From the NCBI GenBank assembly GCA_002471375.1, contig DKPV01000025.1, positions 27,733-91,732 on the forward strand: 64,000 nucleotides of DNA. Direction: 5' to 3'. The position numbers and the translations under genes were made by a program. The DNA is from Flavobacteriales bacterium UBA7325 (GTDB lineage Bacteria > Bacteroidota > Bacteroidia > Flavobacteriales_D > Crocinitomicaceae). The notes under the pieces are model-generated. The model had not been told where the DNA came from. It saw only the letters and a program-made list of their open reading frames with translations, and made no database searches. Below are positions 25,575 to 33,233 of this stretch, in pieces. Each line of letters begins with the position of its first letter. Positions within the stretch are counted from its first letter, which is position 1.

Positions 25575-26543
25575 CTATTGTTTTAAAATACGCTTCGTAT
25601 CCAAAACATTCGCACCTTCCATAAGATTAACGAAGTAAACTCCAGAATCTGTCAATTTGAAAGATAGATTCTCTAAGTCAGACAGCTGCAACGATACTAT
25701 TTCTTGTCCAAGCAGATTAACTACCGAAACGTAATCAAGATTCATGTCCGAAGAGAAACTCATAAAGAAAACTCCATTCGAAGGATTAGGATAGATTGAC
25801 CATTCGTTTTCATCAACTACATCAAGATCAGCAGTTGTTGTTTCCGTACTTGATGAGAAAACAAAATCTCTGAAATTCTCCAATGCCGTCAAATCATCTT
25901 GGTCAACACCGTGCTCGATTAAACCAGCATCAACGTCGATGTTTTCCATACCTTTCTCATAGTCAGCATCAACAGCTATAACAACATCAGATCCAAATGT
26001 TTGACCTGTCGCTGTAGTTGAAGTTTCAAAATAGTTTGCGTTAAATAGTCCGTGAAATTGGAACATTTGCGAGAATCCAACTCCTCCCATTCCTTCATAA
26101 GCCAAGAATCTATAACCAGAAGCCCATCCCCAATGCATTGATGGTGATTGTGGAGCCAATGGGTGCGATGGAGCATATAATGAAGGGTTCTCATTGTTTG
26201 CTGGTGAATGCACACCAACATGAAACTTAACTCCTTCTACGTTAGTAATGTTGATATTCCCTAATTGAATACTTGAGTACAGTCCACTCGCTGCGTCAAT
26301 CAGCGCAACTGTATCATCGTGAATTGCAGTTTCCTGTCCACCGTCATGTACTACAGTAAAACGTGAGAGGTAATATTCCAACCTTGTGATTTCGTAGTCT
26401 TGCGCGTTATTATTTGTAGCCGTTATGTTCAGTTGAAACGGTGCTGATCCTAACTTGTGATAAATTCTAAGTTCAGCGTTCACTTGTGCATTCAGGGATC
26501 CAGATGCGATAAATAAAAATGATAGTATTGATAAAAATTTCAT
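25575..26543 (-). CDS. MbnP-family copper-binding protein with T9SS sorting domain
   Basis: From ATG 26543 the protein has 322 residues with a signal peptide (MKFLSILSFLFIASGSLNAQ). The MbnP domain (about 25-225) includes LEYYLSRF, the Trp-rich stretch PSMHWGWASGYRFLAYEG and GVHSP. A C-terminal T9SS sorting domain starts near 250 (YPNPSNGVFFMSFS). An earlier in-frame ATG (26636) would precede the signal peptide with 31 unlike residues and overlap the upstream gene, so it is rejected. MbnP binds copper, aided by MbnH, whose gene follows 4 bp downstream. The sorting domain suggests surface display or release rather than the periplasm. Confidence 0.85.
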   Translation of the reverse strand: MKFLSILSFLFIASGSLNAQVNAELRIYHKLGSAPFQLNITATNNNAQDYEITRLEYYLSRFTVVHDGGQETAIHDDTVALIDAASGLYSSIQLGNINITNVEGVKFHVGVHSPANNENPSLYAPSHPLAPQSPSMHWGWASGYRFLAYEGMGGVGFSQMFQFHGLFNANYFETSTTATGQTFGSDVVIAVDADYEKGMENIDVDAGLIEHGVDQDDLTALENFRDFVFSSSTETTTADLDVVDENEWSIYPNPSNGVFFMSFSSDMNLDYVSVVNLLGQEIVSLQLSDLENLSFKLTDSGVYFVNLMEGANVLDTKRILKQ

Positions 26544-26596
26544 ATTAATTCTTTTTTGATTTGATAAAAATTTCGTCCGATGTTTCCAGAGTTCAA

Positions 26597-27058
26597 TCAA
26601 ATTAGGAAGACTTGAAGAAATTCGGGTAAAAGACAATCCGTAATTTCGGGTGGTTGTCCAAACGTTTCATTTTCAGAATCTATTGAAGTAAGATTTAGCT
26701 GGAATGAATACCCATCTGCTGAGTTCAGTTCAATTTCTTCTAACGTAAACACATCGTCAACCGCATCATTCTTAATATCTTCATTTTGAAGAAAAGAAGA
26801 GTTTTCACAACATGATTTTGAGTCAATTTGATCTCCCTTACTATGAGTATTATCAAGACACCCTGGAGCTCTATCAACGTTTTTACGCATAGAACTCTCA
26901 GCGCTACATGACGCTGAATTTCCAAAAAACGATATTGAATCGAATTCTCCACCGCAATAGTGGAAATCCACGGCAAACCCAAAAGACATATTTACAAATA
27001 GCAACAATGCCAATAGACTCAAGAAGGATCTTTGAATATATTTCATAAGTGAGTTCAC
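26597..27058 (-). CDS. HYC_CC_PP family protein, copy 2, head of the copper operon
   Basis: The 153-residue exported protein has a signal peptide (RSFLSLLALLLFVNMSFGFA) followed by DFHYCGGEF, a CC pair (SKSCCENS) and a PP motif (FGQPPEI): the three landmarks of the family. Extra Cys residues (SASCSAES, PGCLDN) could help bind metal. It starts a leftward operon with MbnP, MbnH and an HMA lipoprotein, repeating the HYC_CC_PP plus HMA pairing seen at 8.5-9.4 kb. ATG 27058 puts the signal peptide at the N-terminus. The function is unknown; the context points to copper. Confidence 0.78.
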   Translation of the reverse strand: MNSLMKYIQRSFLSLLALLLFVNMSFGFAVDFHYCGGEFDSISFFGNSASCSAESSMRKNVDRAPGCLDNTHSKGDQIDSKSCCENSSFLQNEDIKNDAVDDVFTLEEIELNSADGYSFQLNLTSIDSENETFGQPPEITDCLLPEFLQVFLI

Positions 27059-27273
27059 TCCACGAAAATACGAAATAGTACTGAATCACAGATTCTTAAA
27101 TCATGACACTTTTGAAATCCTAATATGCCATTTAGCTGTCATTAGAACGAAAAAAATCGGTCATGTGCTTGATCTGTATAAACCGTGACACTTCAAAAAT
27201 GTTATTTCGAGATAGATATGAATTTCTTTAGCTAGCTAAGCTCCTGTATACAATGGATCGATCGCATCAAATA

Positions 27274-27708
27274 TCATACTGTGAAAAGTGTAAGAATCAA
27301 GACTTCTGGCTTCGGTAAATATGATATCATTATGTCAACTCTTCGATTCTTGCTTTTCTCAGTATCGTCTAGATTTGAATTCAAAGGACTATGTTCGCCA
27401 AAAGAAGACGTATCAAATTCGGCTGCATACTCGGTTTTCGTCAAATACTCTATAACTTTTGAAGTACGCCGACCCGCTAGATCTTTATTATACTGATTAC
27501 TCCTATCGGAATCAGTATGTCCTTTAATTTCAATTTTCGTAATAGATGAATAATCCAATTCGTCTAGAAAACTTATTAATCTATAATCTTCAAATGTCGT
27601 TAATAGATGTTTATCAGTGTCGAAGTGAACTGTATAGTTCTCGGGAGACTGTTAATAGCATAAAAAAGAAAAAAGTAACGAATAAACGAAGAGGAGGAAT
27701 TGATTCAT
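27274..27708 (-). pseudogene. OmpA-family C-terminal domain protein, interrupted by TAA
   Basis: From ATG 27706-27708 the minus strand encodes a signal peptide (MNQFLLFVYSLLFSFLCY), TAA at codon 19 (27652-27654), then in the same frame QSPENYTVHFDTDKHLL and the OmpA/MotB peptidoglycan-binding core: IEIKGHTDSDRSNQYNKDLA, RRTSKVIEYL and KNRRVDIMI. The stop sits just after the expected cleavage site, where such proteins usually have Gln. Without read-through only a leaderless fragment from 27558 could be made. The tail after the domain (SYLPKPEVLILTLFTV) is atypical. Confidence 0.65.
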
Positions 27709-27769
27709 AGTACAGATATTTTTAGTGTTTCTGGTACTAGATGTCGAAATGAGAATATAGTTAACAAAA

Positions 27770-27797
27770 AATCCCTTCTGCTTTAACAGAAGGGATT
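27770..27797 (-). terminator. Perfect terminator hairpin downstream of a tiny secreted gene
   Basis: An 11-bp perfect stem AATCCCTTCTG/CAGAAGGGATT (27770-27780/27787-27797) is followed on the minus strand by a T run. It closes a transcript coming from about 27960. Confidence 0.75.
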
Positions 27798-27824
27798 AGA
27801 CCTTGTTTTAATTTATTGTTGCAA

Positions 27825-27959
27825 CTAGTACATCAAACTCTTTTTAGAACTATTCTTCCAGCCCACTTGTGATGCATAATCTACTTTATGTACTGATTAG
27901 GCATTTGCAAGGAAAGTGCATATAAGTAGTAGACTTGCACTGAGAATAATCTTCTTCAT
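27825..27959 (-). pseudogene. Very small secreted peptide gene with a stop at the cleavage site
   Basis: ATG 27957-27959 begins a near-perfect signal peptide (MKKIILSASLLLICTFLANA), then TAA at codon 21 (27897-27899). The same frame continues SVHKVDYASQVGWKNSSKKS and ends at TAG 27825-27827. A strong terminator follows at 27770-27797, so the locus looks like an intact transcription unit with one nonsense change. The mature peptide would have had only 24 residues. I do not recognise it. Confidence 0.45.
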
Positions 27960-28061
27960 TTCGTTTGTTTTAGTGTAACTTAAACTAACAAATATTTAGC
28001 AGTAACCGATTCACTTTAGGGTATTTAACACAATATTAAGTAAACTCCAGAAAGTAAATAG

Positions 28062-28313
28062 TTAAGCGTTCAATCGTTGGTTGACTTCCATCCAGCCTCC
28101 GCCGTTCTCACAATCCAAACCTTTCGATTTAAAATATCCCGCAGCCTGTCCGCTTCTATTGCCGCTAGCACAGCAGAAAACAACTGGCTGACTCATCGCC
28201 ATGATCTCCTCTTCTCTTGCAACAACCTCGTCCAGTGGAATATTCACTGACCCTGCAACGTTACCTCCCATAAATTCGCCAACAGTGCGAACATCTATAA
28301 TTGTCATATCCAT
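28062..28313 (-). CDS. Single-domain rhodanese-like sulfurtransferase
   Basis: The 83-residue protein is a minimal rhodanese fold: VDVR-type start (IIDVRTVGEFMGGNVAGSVN) and the active-site loop CASGNRSGQ with catalytic Cys48, preceded by a second Cys47. Such proteins carry persulfide sulfur in the cytoplasm. ATG 28313 gives MDMTIIDV; a -7 box lies 24 bp upstream (28337-28344). Neighbours on both sides are decayed genes, so no pathway context is available. Confidence 0.88.
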   Translation of the reverse strand: MDMTIIDVRTVGEFMGGNVAGSVNIPLDEVVAREEEIMAMSQPVVFCCASGNRSGQAAGYFKSKGLDCENGGGWMEVNQRLNA

Positions 28314-28336
28314 AATTAATTTTTAAAAGATTAAAG

Positions 28337-28344
28337 CAAATGTA
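28337..28344 (-). promoter_or_regulatory. -7 promoter box of the rhodanese gene
   Basis: TACATTTG on the minus strand matches TAnnTTTG, 24 bp before the start codon. Confidence 0.5.
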
Positions 28345-28483
28345 AAATACTCGTTTCTATTTAAATGTACCATTTGTTACACAAACCTTGGATTTTCAGA
28401 TTCGCATGAACAGCGCCAGAAAAAAAAAACAAAATACATTGTTTACCTTTCCGTTAAATAGACATCTGTATAAAAAGACACAC

Positions 28484-29562
28484 ATGACTAAGATCACAAA
28501 CAAAGTAAAGCCTGCTCGATCCGATTCTTCGGAGTTGATAGACCTTTACGAGAATTGGCCAGATACACGAAGCAATTGCAAAAGCCCATCTCGGAAATCG
28601 ATCGAGAAGTTGCTGCGATGGGATATACTGATTTTCATTAGTTTGCGTATGAACAAATCGGAGCTTTGAACCCGAATAATCCGCACATGAAGAATCTTCA
28701 GAAATTCTACACTGAAGGTGTTCAGGCCTTGAGAAGTGAAGCTAAGAAAGATCGTAATTGGGAAACGAACCTCGACGGACCAAGCAGTGCCATTCGTCAA
28801 TCTCCTACTTACACTCCATCAGAAGCAGCAATGTATTCACAGTTTAACCGTACCGCTTACTTTACAGTAAGAAAATCAGGAATGCATAATGCAGATCGAT
28901 ACAGACCAGTAGAACCTACTTTTACTCAGTTACTCCGTGAGAAAGACGCTAAACTTCTTAATCAAAACCAAACCCAAGCTAAGAGTCGCATCGAGAGTAT
29001 AACGAAGAATGCCACCGAAATGAGACAAACTGTTGTGATAAATGAAAATGGTAAATCCACGACATTAGTCTACAATTCATTTGCCTTGGAGATCGAAAAT
29101 AGCGAAAAGTACATCAAGCTTTTTGGTTACCTCTTTCCGAGTAAAATGAGAAGTTATCAATTGGTCGATTTCAATGATGGTAAATTTGAATCCCCTATCA
29201 ATGGAAACATCATTTACAATGTCTTTGTGGTTGGAATTACAGAAGATGGGTATTAATGCTTCCAAAAGCAAACTCTAAATAGTGGTGACTTAGGTGAAAT
29301 AAAATTAAAACGATGAACTGAAAGAGATTTAGAAGCAAGTATTCATCAGCTGAATCAAAAGCGCATTTCACGTCCTGCTCCCATACTTGGTGAGCCAGAC
29401 CCGGTGCTTGCCGAATCTAGCAATTATCGGGAACAAAAAAGGCGACAGGAAATGTGGGAATTCCGCTTAGAAATTGAGCAACAATTTTCCCATGCTACTC
29501 ATCATCAAATACAGTACAAGCACAAGTTGATATTTCAGATGGTGCAGGGGTTATCGATATAA
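28484..29562 (+). pseudogene. Large unrecognised gene in decay (one frameshift, three internal stops)
   Basis: ATG 28484 starts MTKITNKVKPARSDSSELID. A frameshift near 28550 leads into KQLQKPISEIDREVAAMGY, then TAG at 28639-28641. The same frame is then open to TAA 29254-29256; this open part includes ALNPNNPHMKNLQKFYTEG, DGPSSAIRQSPTYTPSEAAM and a possible 196-residue product from ATG 28666. It continues past TGA 29314-29316 as TERDLEASIHQLNQKRISRP and ends at TAA 29560-29562. The joined protein would be near 360 residues, with no signal peptide and many charged residues. I do not recognise the family. The 196-residue part could still be expressed. Confidence 0.6.
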
Positions 29563-29645
29563 GAGAGTCGTAAACTATCACCTCTGAAAGTGTAAATCCA
29601 TTCGTAAAGGAAATCAGGTATAAGTGATCTGTGAATTAAGTTAGC

Positions 29646-30377
29646 TTACTTGGCGTTTTTCTCAAAAAACTCCCAAAGCGGATCTTTAGGTACTGGTGCA
29701 ATCACGTTTATTTCCTCCTTCGTTGTGGGATGAGTATAAGCCAGACTTCTTGCATGGAGGCATATTGAACCGTCTTTATTCGATCGCTTGGCCCCATACT
29801 TAAGATCACCTTTAATTATGCAGCCGATGGTGCCGAGTTGACACCGGATTTGATGATGCCGTCCAGTTTCAAGTTCGACCTCGAGAAGATGGTATTTATC
29901 TGATGAAGCTATAAGTTTGTACTCTAAAACAGCATATTTAGATCCCTTCGTTTCAGAATCACTCGCATAGGACTTATTCTGTTTTTCGTTCTTCTTGAGG
30001 TAGTGGGACAGCTTTCCAGATTTATTTTTTGGCTTCGTTTCTACAATTGCCCAGTAAATTTTACGCGTTTGTTTATCACGAAACTGAGTATTAAGCCTTC
30101 CTATGGCCTTACTTGTTTTGGCGAATACTAGCGCACCAGTTGTAGGTCTATCTAATCTATGGACAACTCCACAAAAGACATTTCCCTCCTTACTATATTT
30201 TTTTTTTAAAAAGCGTTTGATTTGCTCAGACAATGGCTCATCACCCGTCTTATCTCCCTGTACAATGTCACCTGATCGTTTATTGACAACAATTGTATGA
30301 TTATCTTCATGTAAAACCTCTGGGAATCGGTTTTGTACTTTTGATTTTTGACTATTGGAGGATTGCTGATCAGCCAT
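29646..30377 (-). CDS. RluA-family RNA pseudouridine synthase
   Basis: The 243-residue enzyme converts specific uridines of rRNA or tRNA to pseudouridine. The catalytic motif HRLDRPTTGALVF carries Asp76. RKIYWAI, ETGRHHQIR and LHARSLAYTHP are further family landmarks. There is no S4 domain, as in the short RluA/TruC-like group, so the target base cannot be assigned. It lies 13 bp downstream of panB and is probably co-transcribed with it. Confidence 0.92.
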   Translation of the reverse strand: MADQQSSNSQKSKVQNRFPEVLHEDNHTIVVNKRSGDIVQGDKTGDEPLSEQIKRFLKKKYSKEGNVFCGVVHRLDRPTTGALVFAKTSKAIGRLNTQFRDKQTRKIYWAIVETKPKNKSGKLSHYLKKNEKQNKSYASDSETKGSKYAVLEYKLIASSDKYHLLEVELETGRHHQIRCQLGTIGCIIKGDLKYGAKRSNKDGSICLHARSLAYTHPTTKEEINVIAPVPKDPLWEFFEKNAK

Positions 30378-30390
30378 CTAACTGTCGGAA

Positions 30391-31206
30391 TTAATATTGC
30401 TCCTTCTCATTTGGGAAGTCCCCTGACTTCACATCGTCAATATAGCGATGGAAAGCATTCGTCATATCCTCATGCAAGTTTGCATACTTTCTAAGAAAAC
30501 GAGGATTGAATTCATTATTGATACCCAACATATCATGAACAACAAGAACCTGACCATCTACTCCATTCCCTGCACCAATTCCGATAATTGGAATCTTTAC
30601 TGCTTTAGCTACCTCTGATGCCAATTTTGCTGGTATCTTCTCCAACACGATCGCGAAACAACCAGAAGCTTCGAGTAGTTTAGCATCCGCAACAAGCCTT
30701 TGAGCCTCTTCTTCCTCATTCGCCCGAACAACATAAGTACCAAACTTGTAGATCGATTGTGGCGTAAGTCCCAAGTGCCCCATTACCGGTATACCCGCAG
30801 AAAGAATACGATTGATAGATTCTATAATCTCTTCTCCTCCTTCCATTTTGACCGCATGTCCACCCGATTCCTTCATAATACGAATTGCATTAGAAAGAGC
30901 TTCTTTTGAATTTCCTTGGTAAGACCCGAAAGGCATATCAACAACGCAAAGTGCACGATCAACGGCGCGCACAACTGAAGAAGCATGATAAATCATCTCG
31001 TTCAACGTAATTGGGAGCGTTGTTTCGTGTCCAGCCATTACATTCGATGCTGAATCACCTATTAAGATCACATCGATGCCTGCGCTGTCAATAATACTTG
31101 CCATCGAATAATCATATCCGGTAAGCATTGATATCTTCTCTCCATTGTCCTTCATATTTTGAAGCACATGTGTTGTAACTTTCTTTACGTCCTTGTGAAT
31201 TGACAT
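30391..31206 (-). CDS. panB: 3-methyl-2-oxobutanoate hydroxymethyltransferase
   Basis: The 271-residue TIM-barrel enzyme transfers a hydroxymethyl group from methylene-THF to alpha-ketoisovalerate, the first step of pantothenate and CoA synthesis. Landmarks are [30 protein letters not shown] with the metal-binding Asp, [22 protein letters not shown], and [22 protein letters not shown] -7 box lies 18 bp upstream (31224-31231). It is followed by the RluA-type gene. Confidence 0.96.
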   Translation of the reverse strand: MSIHKDVKKVTTHVLQNMKDNGEKISMLTGYDYSMASIIDSAGIDVILIGDSASNVMAGHETTLPITLNEMIYHASSVVRAVDRALCVVDMPFGSYQGNSKEALSNAIRIMKESGGHAVKMEGGEEIIESINRILSAGIPVMGHLGLTPQSIYKFGTYVVRANEEEEAQRLVADAKLLEASGCFAIVLEKIPAKLASEVAKAVKIPIIGIGAGNGVDGQVLVVHDMLGINNEFNPRFLRKYANLHEDMTNAFHRYIDDVKSGDFPNEKEQY

Positions 31207-31223
31207 TATCTGCTGTTTTTACG

Positions 31224-31231
31224 CAAATCTA
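31224..31231 (-). promoter_or_regulatory. -7 promoter box of panB
   Basis: TAGATTTG on the minus strand matches TAnnTTTG and lies 18 bp before the panB start. Confidence 0.45.
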
Positions 31232-31415
31232 CTGAATAATCGAGCAAGCAGATAAGGAAACAGAGGAATAATTCAGAGAGAGGCGCCGCATGTTATCAAT
31301 GAATTGAAAAAAATGCGCTACTTTCGTCAAAAATTCCGGGAATAAACATGGGTTATCGGATATTATTCGTAATATTGCACCCCGTTTTAAGCGGTAGAAT
31401 TAGAATTATAGCGAC

Positions 31416-31769
31416 ATGGATTTTATAAAAGAACTTGAAAAAGAGATTATTGAAGCAAATAATCTTCCAGATTTCAAAAGTGGAGATACAATTACTGTAT
31501 CATACAAAATTAAAGAGGGATCTAAAGAACGTATTCAGCAATTCCAAGGAGTTGTGATACAACGTAAAGGATCAGGAATGACGGAGACGTTTACGATTCG
31601 TAAAATGTCTGGTAACGTTGGTGTTGAGCGTATCTTCCCAATTGCTTCTCCATTCATTGAGAGCATCAAAATCAACAAGAAAGGTGCTGTACGTAGAGCT
31701 CGTATCTTCTACTTCAGAGAAAGAACAGGTAAATCTGCTCGTATTAAAGAGAAAAGAACTTACGCTTAG
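31416..31769 (+). CDS. rplS: 50S ribosomal protein L19
   Basis: The 117-residue protein shows the L19 pattern: FKSGDTITVSYKIKEGSKER, QQFQGVVIQRKGSGMTETFT, the KMSGNVGVERIFPIASPFI segment, and a basic C-terminus (VRRARIFYFRERTGKSARIKE). It helps form the interface between ribosomal subunits. It stands alone here rather than after rimM-trmD and has its own terminator at 31791-31820. Confidence 0.97.
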   Translation: MDFIKELEKEIIEANNLPDFKSGDTITVSYKIKEGSKERIQQFQGVVIQRKGSGMTETFTIRKMSGNVGVERIFPIASPFIESIKINKKGAVRRARIFYFRERTGKSARIKEKRTYA

Positions 31770-31790
31770 TCGTAATTCACAATATTGTCT

Positions 31791-31820
31791 AAAAGTCTCA
31801 GCATATCGCTGGGACTTTTT
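31791..31820 (+). terminator. Rho-independent terminator of rplS
   Basis: The stem AAAAGTCTCAGC/GCTGGGACTTTT with a five-base loop and a T run lies 22 bp after the rplS stop codon. Confidence 0.85.
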
Positions 31821-31834
31821 AGCTTTATAAGCAT

Positions 31835-32557
31835 TTGAAAAGAGGTAGAAAGAATAGAATACAAAGAAGATTGAAATGGGTTTTCATTCTCATCTCGGTT
31901 ATTACCGCTGCTTACTTATCCTATCTCCACTTCTCTGATCGAAATCCATCAGCTATAACCCTGCGAGAACTTCCAGAAGGATTCAACTCTCATGGAATCG
32001 ATATTTCACATTATCAAAATGAAATCGACTGGGAAGTACTTGAAGAATCACTTGCCTCAACAATCTCATTCGTCTATTACAAATCCACAGAAGGAACTCG
32101 TTTCGTTGATCCACTAGCGGAAGCATACAGTAATAATCTAAGCGCTCTTAATATAGAACATGGCGCCTACCACTTCTTCACGCCTAGTATGAGTGCTGAG
32201 AAGCAAGCTCGACATTTTCTAAAGAATACGTCATCATCGAACACACTACCACCTGTTCTCGACGCTGAAACAGAGGGCGAAACAGACCGGAAACTAATCG
32301 AAGGCATGCAGTCATGGTTGAGAATTGTAGAGAATCAATCTGGAACTAAACCAATCATCTATACTTCATATAACTTCTACAAGACTAAGTTTCGCGGTAA
32401 ATTTGATGGGTACGAGTTTTGGATCGCAAGCTATAGTAGAAAAGAATCTCGACTAAAAGATGATTGCATCATTCATTGGCAATACTCTGACAAAGGAGCA
32501 GTACCTGGAATTGAAGGATTCGTGGATCTTAACTTCTCGAAGAAGATTTATAATTAG
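31835..32557 (+). CDS. GH25-family lysozyme-like cell wall hydrolase
   Basis: The 240-residue protein has an N-terminal transmembrane anchor (about 15-30, WVFILISVITAAYLSYL) after a basic start, followed by a GH25 barrel. The barrel shows HGIDISHYQNEIDWEVL, VYYKSTEGTRFVDP, YHFFTP, the catalytic pair in PVLDAETEG, PIIYTSYNFY, and IIHWQYSDKGAVPGIEGFVD. It probably cleaves peptidoglycan in the periplasm, tethered to the inner membrane. It follows rplS beyond that gene's terminator. Confidence 0.88.
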   Translation: MKRGRKNRIQRRLKWVFILISVITAAYLSYLHFSDRNPSAITLRELPEGFNSHGIDISHYQNEIDWEVLEESLASTISFVYYKSTEGTRFVDPLAEAYSNNLSALNIEHGAYHFFTPSMSAEKQARHFLKNTSSSNTLPPVLDAETEGETDRKLIEGMQSWLRIVENQSGTKPIIYTSYNFYKTKFRGKFDGYEFWIASYSRKESRLKDDCIIHWQYSDKGAVPGIEGFVDLNFSKKIYN

Positions 32558-32588
32558 CCAGTTTGAATTATACCATGTGGCTCTAGAA

Positions 32589-33194
32589 CTATCTCGGGTT
32601 AAAAGGAATTGACCACTTATATCGAATTGACAACAGTCTAATGAGAACTACCATCGAAATTGAAAAGATCATATTAAAAATAGGAATGTCCGAAATATAG
32701 CCTAATCCAAGAAAAAGCACACCGCCTCCTAGACAGGCGAACGCATAAATTTCTTTTTTGAAAATTATCGGAACTTCTCCAGATAGTACATCTCGAATTA
32801 CTCCTCCAAAAACGGCAGAAATAACACCCATCATCAATGAAACTAATGGTGACAAACCAATTTCCAGGGACTTCTGAATCCCAAGAATCGTAAATACTCC
32901 TATTCCAATAGTATCAAATAGAAAAAATGCTTTTCGCAATTTACGGAGAAACAAAGGGAGAAAATAACTGATGGGAATCGTGAGGAAGATGACATAGATA
33001 TGCAAATTACTATCGAGCCAAGAAACAGGTGTTGAGCCAATCATCAAATCTCTTAACGTTCCGCCACCGATGGCGGTTACAAAAGCAAGAATAATAGTTC
33101 CGAAAAAATCGAACTTCTTTTCAATTGCTACTGTAACACCTGACAGAGCAAAAACAAACGTACCAATAAGGTCAGTAATTGTAATTAGATCCAT
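32589..33194 (-). CDS. Trimeric intracellular cation (TRIC) channel family protein
   Basis: The 201-residue, seven-helix membrane protein contains two UPF0126 repeats. The signatures are AIGGGTLRDLMIG in the first half and VFGGVIRDVLSGEVPIIFKKEIYA in the second. Prokaryotic TRIC proteins form trimeric potassium-permeable channels. A -7 box lies 18 bp upstream (33212-33219). It converges with the GH25 gene; only 31 bp separate the two stop codons. Confidence 0.92.
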   Translation of the reverse strand: MDLITITDLIGTFVFALSGVTVAIEKKFDFFGTIILAFVTAIGGGTLRDLMIGSTPVSWLDSNLHIYVIFLTIPISYFLPLFLRKLRKAFFLFDTIGIGVFTILGIQKSLEIGLSPLVSLMMGVISAVFGGVIRDVLSGEVPIIFKKEIYAFACLGGGVLFLGLGYISDIPIFNMIFSISMVVLIRLLSIRYKWSIPFNPR

Positions 33195-33211
33195 TGCGAC
33201 AAATTTGGCCG

Positions 33212-33219
33212 CAAATGTA
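33212..33219 (-). promoter_or_regulatory. -7 promoter box of the TRIC channel gene
   Basis: TACATTTG on the minus strand matches TAnnTTTG, 18 bp before the start codon. Confidence 0.5.
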
Positions 33220-33233
33220 CAATAAAATCGAAT

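Noticed and set aside
588..29562. Reassignment of TAA or TAG to an amino acid
   Set aside because: Dozens of intact genes here end at TAA and TAG with normal family lengths, so the internal stops are lesions or errors.
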